Shown one piece after another: positions 52,567 through 63,091 of a stretch of DNA of 64,000 bases. The DNA comes from Actinokineospora globicatena (GTDB taxonomy: Bacteria > Actinomycetota > Actinomycetes > Mycobacteriales > Pseudonocardiaceae): positions 1,550,001-1,614,000 of the forward strand of contig NZ_JAMTCR010000002.1 in assembly GCF_024171945.1 (NCBI RefSeq), in the 5' to 3' direction. A program made the translations under genes and the position numbers. Below the pieces are notes generated by a model, which made no database searches, had not been told where the DNA came from, and saw nothing but the letters and a program-made list of their open reading frames with translations. Within the stretch, counting starts at the first letter, position 1. Every line of letters starts with the position of its first letter.

Positions 52567-52995
52567 ATGAACGCCCGTAACGATGCCGAGGCGCAGGAAG
52601 AGTTTCCGCGCGCCGTGGCTCGGGCTCGCTACGTTCGCGCCACGCCGATGAAGGTGCGCCGCGTCGTCGAGCTCATCAGGGGACGTAGCGCCAGCGAGGC
52701 CCTGGCCGTGCTCCGGTTCGCGCCGCAGGCAGCCAGCGACCCGGTGGCCAAGGTGCTCGCGAGCGCCGTCGCCAACGCAGAGAACAACCTCAACCTCGAC
52801 CCCGACACCCTCTGGGTGGCCGTGGCGTACGTGGACGAGGGCCCGACGCTGAAGCGGTTCCGGCCGCGCGCCCAGGGGCGGGCGTACCGGATCCGCAAGC
52901 GCACGAGCCACATCACGGTCGAGGTGGAGTCGCGTCCGGTGGTGGCCAAGCAGGCGCCCAAGCGCCGGACGAGCACGAAGGGTGGTGCCCGCTAG
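52567..52995 (+). CDS. rplV: 50S ribosomal protein L22
   Basis: 142 residues. The tunnel-lining hairpin region [20 protein letters not shown] is present. The C-terminus has a basic extension ([15 protein letters not shown]). Its stop is immediately followed by the rpsC ATG. Confidence 0.99.
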   Translation: MNARNDAEAQEEFPRAVARARYVRATPMKVRRVVELIRGRSASEALAVLRFAPQAASDPVAKVLASAVANAENNLNLDPDTLWVAVAYVDEGPTLKRFRPRAQGRAYRIRKRTSHITVEVESRPVVAKQAPKRRTSTKGGAR

Positions 52996-53820
<825 letters not shown>

Positions 53821-53824
53821 ACCC

Positions 53825-54244
53825 ATGCTGATCCCCCGCAGGGTCAAGCACCGCAAGCAGCACCACCCGAAGCGGTCGGGTGCTGCCAAGGGCGGCACCC
53901 GGGTCACCTTCGGCGAGTTCGGCATCCAGGCGCTCGAGCCCGCGTACGTGACCAACCGGCAGATCGAGTCCGCGCGTATCGCCATCAACCGGCACATCCG
54001 CCGCGGTGGCAAGGTGTGGATCAACATCTTCCCGGACCGGCCGCTGACCAAGAAGCCCGCCGAGACCCGCATGGGTTCCGGCAAGGGTTCCCCGGAGTAC
54101 TGGGTGGCCAACGTCAAGCCGGGTCGCGTCGTCTTCGAGATGAGCTTCCCGAACGAGCAGGTCGCGCGCGAGGCGCTGCGTCGCGCCATCCACAAGCTCC
54201 CGATGAAGTGCCGGATCGTCACGCGTGAGGGTGGTGACTTCTGA
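53825..54244 (+). CDS. rplP: 50S ribosomal protein L16
   Basis: 139 residues from ATG 53825, 4 bases after rps[20 protein letters not shown] and the [20 protein letters not shown] segment identify it. It sits at the tRNA A-site and P-site interface of the large subunit. It shares one base with rpmC. Confidence 0.99.
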   Translation: MLIPRRVKHRKQHHPKRSGAAKGGTRVTFGEFGIQALEPAYVTNRQIESARIAINRHIRRGGKVWINIFPDRPLTKKPAETRMGSGKGSPEYWVANVKPGRVVFEMSFPNEQVAREALRRAIHKLPMKCRIVTREGGDF

Positions 54245-54489
54245 TGGCGGCGGGAACCACGACGACGGACCTGCGTGAGCTGACCGACGAAGAGCTGGTG
54301 CTGCGTCTGCGCGAGGCGAAGGAAGAGCTGTTCAACCTCCGCTTCCAGATGGCGACCGGGCAGCTGGACAACAACCGCAGGCTGCGGACCGTCCGGCACG
54401 ACATCGCCCGGGTCTACACCGTGATGCGCGAGCGCGAGCTCGGACTGTCGGCGTCCCCGGACGCTTCCAGCAATGAAGGTGCCGCATGA
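54244..54489 (+). CDS. rpmC: 50S ribosomal protein L29
   Basis: 81 residues. It is a helical hairpin with [20 protein letters not shown] and [14 protein letters not shown] short C-terminal extension is typical of the order. Its stop overlaps rpsQ by 4 bases. Confidence 0.98.
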   Translation: MAAGTTTTDLRELTDEELVLRLREAKEELFNLRFQMATGQLDNNRRLRTVRHDIARVYTVMRERELGLSASPDASSNEGAA

Positions 54490-54776
54490 GCGAGAACGAG
54501 ACCGTGACCGAGACCGAGGTCGCCGAGCGCAACACCCGCAAGGTCCGCGAGGGCCTCGTGGTGTCCGACAAGATGGACAAGACCATCGTCGTCGCGCTCG
54601 AGGACCGCAAGAAGCACCCGCGCTACGCCAAGGTCCTGCGCTCCACCACCAAGGTGAAGGCGCACGACGAGGCGAACACCGCGGGTGTCGGTGACCGGGT
54701 CCTGCTGATGGAGACCCGCCCGCTGTCGGCGACCAAGCGCTGGCGGCTGGTGGAGATCCTCGAGAAGGCCAAGTAG
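54486..54776 (+). CDS. rpsQ: 30S ribosomal protein S17
   Basis: 96 residues. An acidic N-terminal extension of about 15 residues precedes the OB-fold signature [20 protein letters not shown]. It binds 16S rRNA helices 7 and 11. A 72-base gap before rplN marks the S10/spc operon boundary. Confidence 0.98.
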   Translation: MSENETVTETEVAERNTRKVREGLVVSDKMDKTIVVALEDRKKHPRYAKVLRSTTKVKAHDEANTAGVGDRVLLMETRPLSATKRWRLVEILEKAK

Positions 54777-54848
54777 TACGCAGACAGCTAGGCCGAGCCT
54801 GTCAGGTCGGAAATCTGGCAGGCCACGAATGGTCAGGGAGTTGAGCAA

Positions 54849-55217
54849 GTGATCCAGCAGGAGTCGCGGCTGCGCGTCGCCGACAACACCGGTGCGAAGG
54901 AAATCCTTTGCATCCGTGTTCTCGGTGGCTCCGGCCGCCGCTACGCGGGTATCGGCGACATCATCGTCGCCACCGTCAAGGACGCGATCCCCGGTGCCGG
55001 TGTGAAGAAGGGTGACGTCGTCAAGGCGGTCATCGTCCGCACCGTCAAGGAGCGTCGCCGCCCCGACGGTTCCTACATCCGCTTCGACGAGAACGCGGCC
55101 GTCCTCATCAAGAACGAGGGCGAGCCCCGCGGGACCCGCATCTTCGGCCCGGTGGGCCGCGAGCTGCGCGACAAGAAGTTCATGAAGATCATCTCGCTGG
55201 CGCCGGAGGTGCTCTGA
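54849..55217 (+). CDS. rplN: 50S ribosomal protein L14
   Basis: 122 residues from GTG 54849. [20 protein letters not shown] and [20 protein letters not shown] are signatures. It is the first gene of the spc operon; rplX begins one base after its stop. Confidence 0.99.
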   Translation: MIQQESRLRVADNTGAKEILCIRVLGGSGRRYAGIGDIIVATVKDAIPGAGVKKGDVVKAVIVRTVKERRRPDGSYIRFDENAAVLIKNEGEPRGTRIFGPVGRELRDKKFMKIISLAPEVL

Positions 55218-55218
55218 C

Positions 55219-55536
55219 ATGAAGATCAAGAAGGGTGACACCGTCGTTGTCATCTCGGGCAAGGACAAGGGTGCGAAGGGCAAGGTCATCCAGGCCTACC
55301 CCACCACCAACAAGGTCCTCGTCGAGGGTGTCAACCGGATCAAGAAGCACACCCGGATCTCGCAGACCCAGCGGGGCGCGCAGTCCGGCGGCATCGTGAC
55401 CCAGGAAGCCCCCATCCACGTCAGCAACGTGATGCTCGTGTCCGACGGCAAGGCCGTCCGGGTCGGCTACGCGTTCAACGACGACGGCCGCAAGGTCCGC
55501 GTGGCCCGCGGCAAGGGCAACGGGAAGGAGATCTGA
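55219..55536 (+). CDS. rplX: 50S ribosomal protein L24
   Basis: 105 residues. The KOW motif [20 protein letters not shown] is at the N-terminus. It is an assembly initiator protein of the 50S subunit. It lies 2 bases before rplE. Confidence 0.99.
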   Translation: MKIKKGDTVVVISGKDKGAKGKVIQAYPTTNKVLVEGVNRIKKHTRISQTQRGAQSGGIVTQEAPIHVSNVMLVSDGKAVRVGYAFNDDGRKVRVARGKGNGKEI

Positions 55537-55538
55537 TC

Positions 55539-56102
55539 ATGACTACCACTGAGAAGGTCATCCCGCGGCTCAAGACCCGCTACCGCGAGGAGATCATCAC
55601 CTCGCTGCGGGGCGAGTTCGACTACGCCAACATCATGCAGATCCCCGGCGTGGTGAAGGTCGTCGTCAACATGGGTGTCGGTGACGCCGCCCGCGACGGC
55701 AAGCTCATCGAGGGCGCCGTCCGCGACCTGGCCACCATCACCGGCCAGAAGCCCGAGGTCCGCAAGGCCCGCAAGTCCATCGCGCAGTTCAAGCTCCGCG
55801 AGGGCATGCCGATTGGCGCGCGCGTGACGCTGCGCGGCGACCGCATGTGGGAGTTCCTCGACCGCCTGCTGACGATCGCACTGCCCCGTATCCGCGACTT
55901 CCGCGGCCTCTCGGGCAAGCAGTTCGACGGCAACGGCAACTACACCTTCGGTCTCAACGAGCAGTCCATGTTCCACGAGATCGACCCCGACTCCATCGAC
56001 CGGCAGCGCGGCATGGACATCACCATCGTGACCACCGCGACCAACGACGAGGAGGGCCGGGCGCTGCTCAAGCACCTGGGCTTCCCCTTCAAGGAGCAGT
56101 GA
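55539..56102 (+). CDS. rplE: 50S ribosomal protein L5
   Basis: 187 residues. [18 protein letters not shown] and [20 protein letters not shown] are signatures. It binds 5S rRNA in the central protuberance. Confidence 0.99.
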   Translation: MTTTEKVIPRLKTRYREEIITSLRGEFDYANIMQIPGVVKVVVNMGVGDAARDGKLIEGAVRDLATITGQKPEVRKARKSIAQFKLREGMPIGARVTLRGDRMWEFLDRLLTIALPRIRDFRGLSGKQFDGNGNYTFGLNEQSMFHEIDPDSIDRQRGMDITIVTTATNDEEGRALLKHLGFPFKEQ

Positions 56103-56105
56103 TCC

Positions 56106-56291
56106 ATGGCTAAGAAGGCTCTGGTCGCCAAGGCAGCCCGCAAGCCCAAGTTCGCGGTCCGCGCTTACACCCGGTGCAACCGGTGCGGTCGCCCGCACTC
56201 GGTGTTCCGCAAGTTCGGCCTGTGCCGGATCTGCCTGCGGCAGATGGCGCACCGCGGCGAGCTGCCCGGCGTGAGCAAGTCCAGCTGGTAA
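56106..56291 (+). CDS. rpsN: 30S ribosomal protein S14 type Z
   Basis: 61 residues, the short zinc-binding form. Cys24, Cys27, Cys40 and Cys43 form the zinc site (RCNRCG and LCRICLRQM). The zinc-free S14 used under zinc starvation is not in this window. Confidence 0.99.
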   Translation: MAKKALVAKAARKPKFAVRAYTRCNRCGRPHSVFRKFGLCRICLRQMAHRGELPGVSKSSW

Positions 56292-56301
56292 GTGGTTGGT
56301 A

Positions 56302-56327
56302 GGGCCACTCCTGATCGGGAGTGGCCC
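56302..56327 (+). terminator. Hairpin between rpsN and rpsH
   Basis: A perfect 10-bp stem GGGCCACTCC/GGAGTGGCCC with a 6-base loop lies in a 120-base gap inside the spc operon. With no T tract it may partly terminate transcription or stabilise the mRNA. Confidence 0.55.
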
Positions 56328-56411
56328 ACCGGCGCTCTACCGGCTTGTATCCCCTCAGTTCGCCGTAGGCCCTCCCCTGGGAACCCCGGCGAGAAAGGTT
56401 GACAGGTCACC

Positions 56412-56810
56412 ATGACGATGACCGACCCGATCGCAGACTTCTTGACGCGTCTGCGCAATGCCAACTCGGCGTACCACGACGCGGTCGTGCTGCCGCACAG
56501 CAAGCTCAAGGCCAACATCGCCGAGATCCTCAAGCGCGAGGGCTACATCGCCAGCTACCGCGATGAAGACGGCGAGAAGGGCAAGAACCTCGTCGTCGAG
56601 CTGAAGTACGGCCCGAACCGCGAGCGCAGCATCGCCGGTCTGCGACGGGTGTCCAAGCCCGGCCTCCGGGTGTACGCGAAGTCGACCAACCTGCCCAAGG
56701 TGCTCGGCGGCCTCGGCGTGGCGATCATCTCCACGTCCGGTGGCCTGCTGACCGACCGCCAGGCAGGCAAGCAGGGCGTGGGCGGCGAAGTCCTCGCGTA
56801 CGTCTGGTAA
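56412..56810 (+). CDS. rpsH: 30S ribosomal protein S8
   Basis: 132 residues. [19 protein letters not shown] and the C-terminal [20 protein letters not shown] are signatures. S8 is the autogenous repressor of spc in E. coli. Confidence 0.99.
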   Translation: MTMTDPIADFLTRLRNANSAYHDAVVLPHSKLKANIAEILKREGYIASYRDEDGEKGKNLVVELKYGPNRERSIAGLRRVSKPGLRVYAKSTNLPKVLGGLGVAIISTSGGLLTDRQAGKQGVGGEVLAYVW

Positions 56811-56822
56811 GGGGGAAACAGA

Positions 56823-57362
56823 ATGTCTCGCATCGGAAGGCTTCCGATCCCCGTCCCAGCCGGGGTTGACGTCACCATCGAGGGGCAGAGCGTCAGCGTC
56901 AAGGGTCCCAAGGGCACCCTCTCGCTGACCGTGTCCGAGCCGATCACCGTGGAGCGCGCCGAGGACGGCACGCTCGCGGTCAGCAGGCCCAACGACGAGC
57001 GGCAGAACCGGGCCTTGCACGGCCTGACCCGCTCGCTGGTCAACAACGTCGTCATCGGCGTCACCGCCGGTTACGAGAAGAAGATGGAGATCCACGGCGT
57101 CGGTTACCGCGTCGTGGCCAAGGGCTCCGACTTGGAGTTCGCGCTCGGCTACAGCCACCCGGTCAAGGTCACCGCCCCAGACGGCATCACCTTCGCGGTG
57201 GAGAGCCCGACCAAGTTCTCCGTCTCCGGCATCGACAAGCAGCGCGTCGGCGAGGTCGCGGCCAACATCCGCAAGCTGCGCAAGCCCGACCCGTACAAGG
57301 GCAAGGGCGTGCGGTACGCGGGCGAGAAGATCCGCCGCAAGGTCGGAAAGACGGGTAAGTGA
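56823..57362 (+). CDS. rplF: 50S ribosomal protein L6
   Basis: 179 residues in two homologous domains. [17 protein letters not shown] and the C-terminal [20 protein letters not shown] are intact. It sits next to the sarcin-ricin loop. Confidence 0.99.
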   Translation: MSRIGRLPIPVPAGVDVTIEGQSVSVKGPKGTLSLTVSEPITVERAEDGTLAVSRPNDERQNRALHGLTRSLVNNVVIGVTAGYEKKMEIHGVGYRVVAKGSDLEFALGYSHPVKVTAPDGITFAVESPTKFSVSGIDKQRVGEVAANIRKLRKPDPYKGKGVRYAGEKIRRKVGKTGK

Positions 57363-57364
57363 TC

Positions 57365-57766
57365 ATGAGCGACTCCACTACCACGAAGCGCACGCCGGTG
57401 GGCAAGGACATCTCGACCCGCCGCCGCGTCGCCAAGGCTCGCAGGCACTTCCGGCTCCGCAAGAAGGTCGCGGGCACCGTCGAGCGGCCGCGCCTCGTCG
57501 TGCACCGGTCGGCCAGGCACATCACCGCGCAGGTCATCGACGACCTCGCTGGGCACACTCTGGTCAGTGCGTCCAGCCTGGAAGCCGACGTCCGCGCGGT
57601 CGACGGCGACAAGAAGGCCCGCGCGGCCAAGGTGGGCGCTCTGCTCGCCGACCGCGCCAAGGCCGCTGGCATCGCCAAGGTCGTCTTCGACCGGGGCGGC
57701 AACAAGTACACCGGCCGGATCGCGTCGCTGGCCGACTCGGCCCGCGAAGCGGGGCTGGAGTTCTGA
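57365..57766 (+). CDS. rplR: 50S ribosomal protein L18
   Basis: 133 residues from ATG 57365; a GTG at 57359 overlapping the rplF stop is an alternative. [20 protein letters not shown] and [20 protein letters not shown] are signatures. It binds 5S rRNA. Confidence 0.98.
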   Translation: MSDSTTTKRTPVGKDISTRRRVAKARRHFRLRKKVAGTVERPRLVVHRSARHITAQVIDDLAGHTLVSASSLEADVRAVDGDKKARAAKVGALLADRAKAAGIAKVVFDRGGNKYTGRIASLADSAREAGLEF

Positions 57767-57797
57767 TGATGGATCTGCACAAGGGAAGGAACGCCTG

Positions 57798-58463
57798 ATG
57801 CCGGGACGTACGCGGCAGTTCGGCGGCCAGCAGGGTGGCGGCCAGGGCGGCGGTCAGGGCGGTAACGACCGCGGCGAGCGCCGCGACCGTCGCGACCGGC
57901 GTGACGGCGGCGGCCGGGGTGCCCCGGCCGAGAAGACCCCGCACCTCGAGCGGGTCGTCGCCATCAACCGGGTCGCCAAGGTCGTGAAGGGCGGTCGTCG
58001 CTTCAGCTTCACCGCCCTGGTCGTGGTCGGTGACGGCGACGGCATGGTCGGTGTCGGCTACGGCAAGGCCAAGGAGGTGCCCGCCGCGATCGCCAAGGGC
58101 GTCGAGGAGGCGAAGAAGAACTTCTTCCGCGTCCCCCGCATCGGCGGCACCATCCCGCACCCGATCCAGGGTGAGAAGGCGGCTGGCGTGGTGCTCCTGC
58201 GCCCGGCCAGTGCCGGTACCGGCGTCATCGCCGGTGGCCCGGTCCGCGCCGTCCTGGAGTGCGCGGGCGTGCACGACGTGCTGTCGAAGTCGCTGGGTAG
58301 CGACAACGCCATCAACATCGTCCACGCCACCATGGCCGCTCTGCGCGGCCTGCAGCGCCCCGAAGAGGTCGCGGCCCGCCGCGGTCTCCCGCTGGAGGAC
58401 GTGGCTCCCGCAGGCATGCTCCGTGCCCGCGCCGCCGCGGCCACCGCCGGGTCGGGGGTGTGA
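57798..58463 (+). CDS. rpsE: 30S ribosomal protein S5
   Basis: 221 residues from ATG 57798, with GGGAAGGA upstream. An unusual N-terminal extension of about 45 residues is made of GGQ/QGG repeats then RRDRRDR blocks. The S5 core starts at [20 protein letters not shown]. The mRNA-proofreading and spectinomycin loop region is of normal sequence. Confidence 0.98.
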   Translation: MPGRTRQFGGQQGGGQGGGQGGNDRGERRDRRDRRDGGGRGAPAEKTPHLERVVAINRVAKVVKGGRRFSFTALVVVGDGDGMVGVGYGKAKEVPAAIAKGVEEAKKNFFRVPRIGGTIPHPIQGEKAAGVVLLRPASAGTGVIAGGPVRAVLECAGVHDVLSKSLGSDNAINIVHATMAALRGLQRPEEVAARRGLPLEDVAPAGMLRARAAAATAGSGV

Positions 58464-58465
58464 GC

Positions 58466-58648
58466 ATGGCCCAGCTGAAGGTCACCCAGGTGCGCAGTTC
58501 CATCGGGACCAAGCGCAACCACCGGGAGTCCCTCCGCACCCTCGGACTGCGCAAGATCCGCCAGTTCACCGTGCGCGAGGACACCCCAGAGGTGCGCGGC
58601 CTCATCCACACCGTCCGCCACCTCGTCACCGTCGAGGAGGTCGACTGA
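58466..58648 (+). CDS. rpmD: 50S ribosomal protein L30
   Basis: 60 residues from ATG 58466, 2 bases after rps[21 protein letters not shown] and [16 protein letters not shown] are signatures. It shares one base with rplO. Confidence 0.98.
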   Translation: MAQLKVTQVRSSIGTKRNHRESLRTLGLRKIRQFTVREDTPEVRGLIHTVRHLVTVEEVD

Positions 58649-59097
58649 TGGCTATCAAGATCCACCACCTGCGGCCCGCCCCGGGTGCCAACACCGCCAA
58701 GACCCGCGTCGGTCGTGGTGAGGGCTCCAAGGGCAAGACCGCCGGTCGCGGCACCAAGGGCACCAAGGCGCGCAAGAACGTCCCCGCGCGCTTCGAGGGC
58801 GGCCAGATGCCGATCCAGATGCGGCTCCCGAAGCTCAAGGGCTTCAAGAACCGCTTCCGGGTCGAGTACCAGGTCGTCAACGTCGGCGACGTCGCCACCG
58901 CCTTCCCGGACGGCGGCGACGTGAGCATCGCGGACCTGGTCCACGCGGGCCTCGTCCGCAAGGGCTCCCTCGTCAAGGTCCTCGGCGACGGCGACCTCAA
59001 CGGCGTCAAGCTGAACGTCACGGCGGACAAGTTCTCCGGTTCGGCCACGGAGAAGCTGACCGCCGCCGGTGGCACCGCCACCCTGGCCAGCGCCTGA
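58648..59097 (+). CDS. rplO: 50S ribosomal protein L15
   Basis: 149 residues from ATG 58648. [20 protein letters not shown] and [19 protein letters not shown] are signatures. It is the last ribosomal gene here. A strong terminator follows, so secY is not on the same transcript. Confidence 0.99.
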   Translation: MAIKIHHLRPAPGANTAKTRVGRGEGSKGKTAGRGTKGTKARKNVPARFEGGQMPIQMRLPKLKGFKNRFRVEYQVVNVGDVATAFPDGGDVSIADLVHAGLVRKGSLVKVLGDGDLNGVKLNVTADKFSGSATEKLTAAGGTATLASA

Positions 59098-59111
59098 GCA
59101 CTGCTTTTCCG

Positions 59112-59150
59112 AGATCCCGGTACCGCCTGGCGGTACCGGGATCTTTTTTT
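59112..59150 (+). terminator. Rho-independent terminator after rplO
   Basis: A perfect 14-bp stem AGATCCCGGTACCG/CGGTACCGGGATCT with loop CCTGG is followed by seven T residues, the clearest classical terminator in the window. It ends the spc operon 14 bases after rplO. Confidence 0.95.
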
Positions 59151-59241
59151 GCGCGGCCATGTCGAGAACCCGGGACCGGCGTCGTCCCAGGGGCAGAACG
59201 CGGCCAGAATGGGCCGGGTCGGCACGACAGGGAGACCAACG

Positions 59242-59652
59242 ATGGCCAAGTACCTGATGCTCAAGCACTACCGCGGCGCGCCGAACGCGGTCAACGACGT
59301 CCCGATGGACCAGTGGACGCCGGAGGAGATCACCGCGCACTTCGACTACATGAACGACTTCGCGGCCCGGCTGGAGCAGACCGGCGAGTTCGTCGAGAGC
59401 CAGGCCCTCGCCCCCGACGGCGTGTTCGTCCGGTTCGACGGGGAGGGCCGCCCGCCGGTGACCGACGGGCCGTTCGCCGAGACCAAGGACCTCGTCGCGG
59501 GCTGGATGGTGATCGACGTCGACAGCTACGAGCGGGCGCTGGAGCTGGCCGGGGAGCTCTCGGCCGCGCCCGGCGCCGGTGGTCGACCGATCCACGAGTG
59601 GCTGGAGCTGCGCCCGTTCCTCGGCTGCCACTCGCCGGTCACCGGTGGATGA
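59242..59652 (+). CDS. YCII/DGPF-family protein
   Basis: 136 residues from ATG 59242. A ferredoxin-like YCII domain carries the hallmark DGPFAETKD at residues 75-83. DGPF proteins are the usual genetic partners of ECF42 sigma factors. The role is unproven; enzymatic or signal-sensing roles have been suggested. It overlaps the downstream sigma gene by 8 bases. Confidence 0.92.
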   Translation: MAKYLMLKHYRGAPNAVNDVPMDQWTPEEITAHFDYMNDFAARLEQTGEFVESQALAPDGVFVRFDGEGRPPVTDGPFAETKDLVAGWMVIDVDSYERALELAGELSAAPGAGGRPIHEWLELRPFLGCHSPVTGG

Positions 59653-60784
59653 GGCACTCGTCCGGCAGCTGACGCCGGGGGTGCTGGGGGTCCTCGTCCG
59701 CCGCGGAGCCGATTTCGCGGCGGCCGAGGACGCCGTGCAGGACGCGCTGGTGGAGGCCATCCGGGTGTGGCCGGTCGACCCGCCGCGCGACGCCAAGGGC
59801 TGGCTGGTCACCGTCGCGTGGCGCAAGTTCCTGGACGCGACCAAGGCGGCCACCGCGCGCCGCCAGCGGGAGGACCACGTCGACGCGCCGCAGGGGCCGG
59901 TGCCCGACGTGGACGACACACTCCAGCTCTACTTCCTGTGCGCGCACCCGTCGTTGACCCCGTCGTCTGCGGTAGCGCTGACGCTGCGCGCGGTCGGTGG
60001 GCTGACGACGCGCCAGATCGCGCAGGCCTACCTGGTGCCTGAGGCGACCATGGCGCAGCGCATCAGCCGGGCCAAGCGCACCGTCGCGGAGGTGCGGTTC
60101 GACCAGCCCGGGGACGTCGCCACGGTGCTGCGGGTCCTGTACCTCGTCTTCAACGAGGGCTACTCGGGCGATGTCGACCTCGCGGCGGAGGCGATCCGGC
60201 TGACCAGGCAGCTCGCCGGGGTGATCGACCACCCGGAGGTCGCCGGGCTCCTGGCCCTGATGCTGTTGCACCACGCCCGGCGCGCTAGCCGGACCGCCGC
60301 TGACGGCAGCCTGGTCCCCCTGGCCGACCAGGACCGCGGCCGCTGGGACACGGCGATGATCACCGAGGGCGTCGCGATCCTCCAGGCCGCCCTGGCCCGC
60401 GACCACCTCGGCGAGTTCCAAGCCCAAGCCGCCATCGCCGCCCTCCACGCCGACGCCCCCACAGCCGCCGAAACCGACTGGCCCCAGATCGTCGAGTGGT
60501 ACGACGAACTCGCTCAGCTGACCGCCAACCCCGTCGTCCGCCTCAACCGCGCCGTAGCCGTGGGCGAGGCCGATGGCCCCCACGCAGGCCTCGCGGCCCT
60601 ATCCACCATCGACCCCGCCCTACCCCGCTACACCGCCGTCGCCGCCCACCTCCACGAACGCACCGGCGACCTAGCCACAGCCGCCCGCCTGTACGCGGAA
60701 GCCGCCCGCGCCGCCCCCAACCTCCCCGAGCGCGACCACCTAACCCGCCAAGCCGCCCGCCTCAACAGCCAGCTCCCACGCTGA
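59645..60784 (+). CDS. ECF42-type sigma factor with C-terminal TPR-like domain
   Basis: 379 residues from GTG 59645. Sigma region 2 contains AAAEDAVQDALVEAIRVWP and region 4 contains LTTRQIAQAYLVPEATMAQR. A helical C-terminal extension of about 200 residues (VLYLVFNEGYSGDVDLAAEA, LNRAVAVGEADGP, YTAVAAHLHERTGDLATAAR) is TPR-like and characteristic of the ECF42 group. Such factors lack an anti-sigma gene and are thought to be controlled through the extension. The adjacent DGPF gene fits the group exactly. Confidence 0.92.
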   Translation: MDEALVRQLTPGVLGVLVRRGADFAAAEDAVQDALVEAIRVWPVDPPRDAKGWLVTVAWRKFLDATKAATARRQREDHVDAPQGPVPDVDDTLQLYFLCAHPSLTPSSAVALTLRAVGGLTTRQIAQAYLVPEATMAQRISRAKRTVAEVRFDQPGDVATVLRVLYLVFNEGYSGDVDLAAEAIRLTRQLAGVIDHPEVAGLLALMLLHHARRASRTAADGSLVPLADQDRGRWDTAMITEGVAILQAALARDHLGEFQAQAAIAALHADAPTAAETDWPQIVEWYDELAQLTANPVVRLNRAVAVGEADGPHAGLAALSTIDPALPRYTAVAAHLHERTGDLATAARLYAEAARAAPNLPERDHLTRQAARLNSQLPR

Positions 60785-60819
60785 CTCGCTCCAAACAGAC
60801 CTCGAGCACGGCCACGGGG

Positions 60820-60890
60820 TGTGGACAACTGACTCCCCACTGTGGACAGCTTGACGGGATCTGTGGACAGCCGGCGAGAACTGGGGACAA
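60820..60890 (+). promoter_or_regulatory. Four phased DnaA-box-like sites
   Basis: TGTGGACAA (60820-60828), TGTGGACAG (60841-60849), TGTGGACAG (60862-60870) and TGGGGACAA (60882-60890) lie in the same orientation. Start-to-start spacing is 21, 21 and 20 bases. The first is a perfect complement of the actinobacterial DnaA box TTGTCCACA. The cluster lies 78-148 bases upstream of the LysE-type gene. Confidence 0.6.
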
Positions 60891-60967
60891 CTCGGGGCGA
60901 GGTAACTCTGGTGATTTCCCGGATTAACCCCTTGGCCGGTGGAGCCATCGGATGATAGGACTCCGCC

Positions 60968-61582
60968 ATGTGGGTCCTTGTGTTCCTCGGTGCGGCGTTC
61001 CTGGTGGCCATGACGCCGGGGGCTAACAACCTCCTGGGTATGCACCACGGCATGCGGTACGGCCCTGCGCGTGGGGTCACCGCGTTGTTCGGGCGGCTCA
61101 CCGGGTTCGCGTTGCTGATCACGGCAGTGGCGGCGGGGTTGGGGAGCTTGCTCGCCGCGTCCGAGGTCGCGTTGACGGTCGTGAAGTGGGTGGGTGTCGC
61201 GTACCTGGTCTACCTGGGGGCGAAGATCCTGCTGACCAGGGCGACCACCCAGGAGGTGGTCGATGAGCCGGTGGCGCCGAACCTGATCAGCCTGGCGCGC
61301 AAGGAGTTCCTCGTCGCGGTCACCAACCCGAAGGCCGTGCTGATCTTCACGGCGTTCGTGCCGCAGTTCGTCGAGCCGGATCGCGGGCCGGTGACCGTGC
61401 AGGTCCTCGTGCTCGGGGCCCTCTACCTGTTGGCCGAACTGGTGGCCGGGAGCATCTACGTCGGGGTCGGCGCGGTGGTCCGGGCGGTGCGGATGAGCGG
61501 TCGCGCGCACCGGCGGTTGGATCAAGGAACCGGCGTGGTGCTGCTCGGAATGGCCGCGCTGTTAGCCACGTCACCCCGCTGA
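60968..61582 (+). CDS. LysE/RhtB-family exporter
   Basis: 204 residues, six predicted spans. The family signature is MTPGANNLLGMHHGMRYGPA near the N-terminus, then a middle KEFLVAVTNPKAVLIFTAFV. Members export amino acids or homoserine lactones; the substrate here is unknown. Phased DnaA-box-like sites lie upstream. It is the last gene before secY resumes. Confidence 0.92.
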   Translation: MWVLVFLGAAFLVAMTPGANNLLGMHHGMRYGPARGVTALFGRLTGFALLITAVAAGLGSLLAASEVALTVVKWVGVAYLVYLGAKILLTRATTQEVVDEPVAPNLISLARKEFLVAVTNPKAVLIFTAFVPQFVEPDRGPVTVQVLVLGALYLLAELVAGSIYVGVGAVVRAVRMSGRAHRRLDQGTGVVLLGMAALLATSPR

Positions 61583-61789
61583 CGGCCCCCGTCCGGCAGG
61601 TTGTGAGTACCTCGGGGTGCTGAAGGCCACGGGCGTGCTGTTAGAGTCGAGAGCACGCTTCGAGGCTTGTTGCCCCGGGGCGCCCCTGGCCTGCCAGCAC
61701 CTGGCAGACCGACCCTGTACCCGCCGGCAACTAGCCGGTTCAGCCGTTCACCGGTAATGAGCTGCCGGTGACGCCGAGGAGGTTCTTGC

Positions 61790-63091
61790 GTGTTCAGCGC
61801 CTTCCGCTCGGCTCTCGCGACGCCGGACTTGCGCCGTAAGATCCTTTTCACGCTCGGGATCATCGTGGTCTACCGGATCGGTGCCTTGCTGCCGTCGCCG
61901 GGCGTGTCCTACCCGAACGTGCAGAAGTGCCTCGACCTCGTCGACAGCGGCGGCATCTACGGCCTGCTGAACCTGTTCAGCGGCGGAGCCCTGCTCCAGT
62001 TGTCGGTGTTCGCGCTGGGCATCATGCCCTACATCACCGCGAGCATCATCATCCAGCTGTTGACGGTGGTGATCCCCCGCTTCGAGCAGCTGAAGAAGGA
62101 AGGCCAGGCGGGCCAGGGCAAGCTCACGCAGTACACGCGCTACCTCACCATCGCGCTGGCCGTGCTGCAGGCGACCGGCATCGTCGCGATGGCCGACCGC
62201 AAGCAGCTGTTCGCCAACTGCCCGGACGACATCATCCCGAACAGCAACGTCTTCACGCTGTCGGTCGTGGTCATCACGATGACCGCGGGCACCGCGCTGA
62301 TCATGTGGTTCGGTGAGCTGATCACCGAGCGCGGCATCGGCAACGGCATGTCGCTGCTGATGTTCGTCAACATCGCGGCCCGCATCCCGTCCGAGGGCAT
62401 GAACATCCTCAACCAGAACGGTGGCCTCGTCTTCGCCATCGTCTGCGTCTTCGGCCTGCTGATCATCGCCAGCGTCGTGTTCGTCGAGCAGGGCCAGCGC
62501 CGGATCCCGGTGCAGTACGCCAAGCGCATGATCGGTCGCCGGATGTACGGCGGCACCTCGACCTACCTGCCGCTGAAGGTCAACCAGGCTGGCGTCATCC
62601 CGGTGATCTTCGCGTCCTCGCTGCTCTACCTGCCGGACCTGATCTCCCGGCTGGTCGGCCAGGACAGCTCCGGGTGGCAGCGCTTCATCGCCGACCACAT
62701 CGTGAAGCAGTCGAGCTGGGTGCACATCAGCGTCTACTTCGCTCTGATCATCTTCTTCACGTACTTCTACATCACGATCACGTTCAACGTGAACGAGCGC
62801 GCTGACGAGATGAAGAAGTTCGGCGGGTTCATCCCCGGCATCCGCCCGGGCCGCCCGACCTCCGAGTACCTGAGCTTCGTGTTGAGCCGCATCACGCTCC
62901 CCGGCTCGATCTACCTCGGCATCATCGCGGTGCTGCCGAACTTCTTCCTCGACGTCACCGGCGATGGTCAGAACCAGAACTTCCCCTTCGGCGGTACCGC
63001 CGTCCTCATCATGGTGGGCGTCGGCCTTGACACCGTGAAGCAGATCGAGAGCCAGCTGATGCAGCGAAACTACGAAGGGTTCCTCAAGTGA
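61790..63091 (+). CDS. secY: Preprotein translocase subunit SecY
   Basis: 433 residues from GTG 61790, with GAGGAGG upstream. Ten spans are expected. Signatures include [39 protein letters not shown] and the C-terminal loop [20 protein letters not shown]. It forms the translocon with the SecE encoded at 9852. Its stop overlaps adk by 4 bases. TAGAGT at 61642-61647 is a possible -10 box. Confidence 0.98.
   Translation: MFSAFRSALATPDLRRKILFTLGIIVVYRIGALLPSPGVSYPNVQKCLDLVDSGGIYGLLNLFSGGALLQLSVFALGIMPYITASIIIQLLTVVIPRFEQLKKEGQAGQGKLTQYTRYLTIALAVLQATGIVAMADRKQLFANCPDDIIPNSNVFTLSVVVITMTAGTALIMWFGELITERGIGNGMSLLMFVNIAARIPSEGMNILNQNGGLVFAIVCVFGLLIIASVVFVEQGQRRIPVQYAKRMIGRRMYGGTSTYLPLKVNQAGVIPVIFASSLLYLPDLISRLVGQDSSGWQRFIADHIVKQSSWVHISVYFALIIFFTYFYITITFNVNERADEMKKFGGFIPGIRPGRPTSEYLSFVLSRITLPGSIYLGIIAVLPNFFLDVTGDGQNQNFPFGGTAVLIMVGVGLDTVKQIESQLMQRNYEGFLK

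Noticed and set aside
60820-60890. Chromosomal replication origin
   Set aside because: Only four box-like sites, no AT-rich unwinding region, and no dnaA, dnaN or parAB genes nearby.
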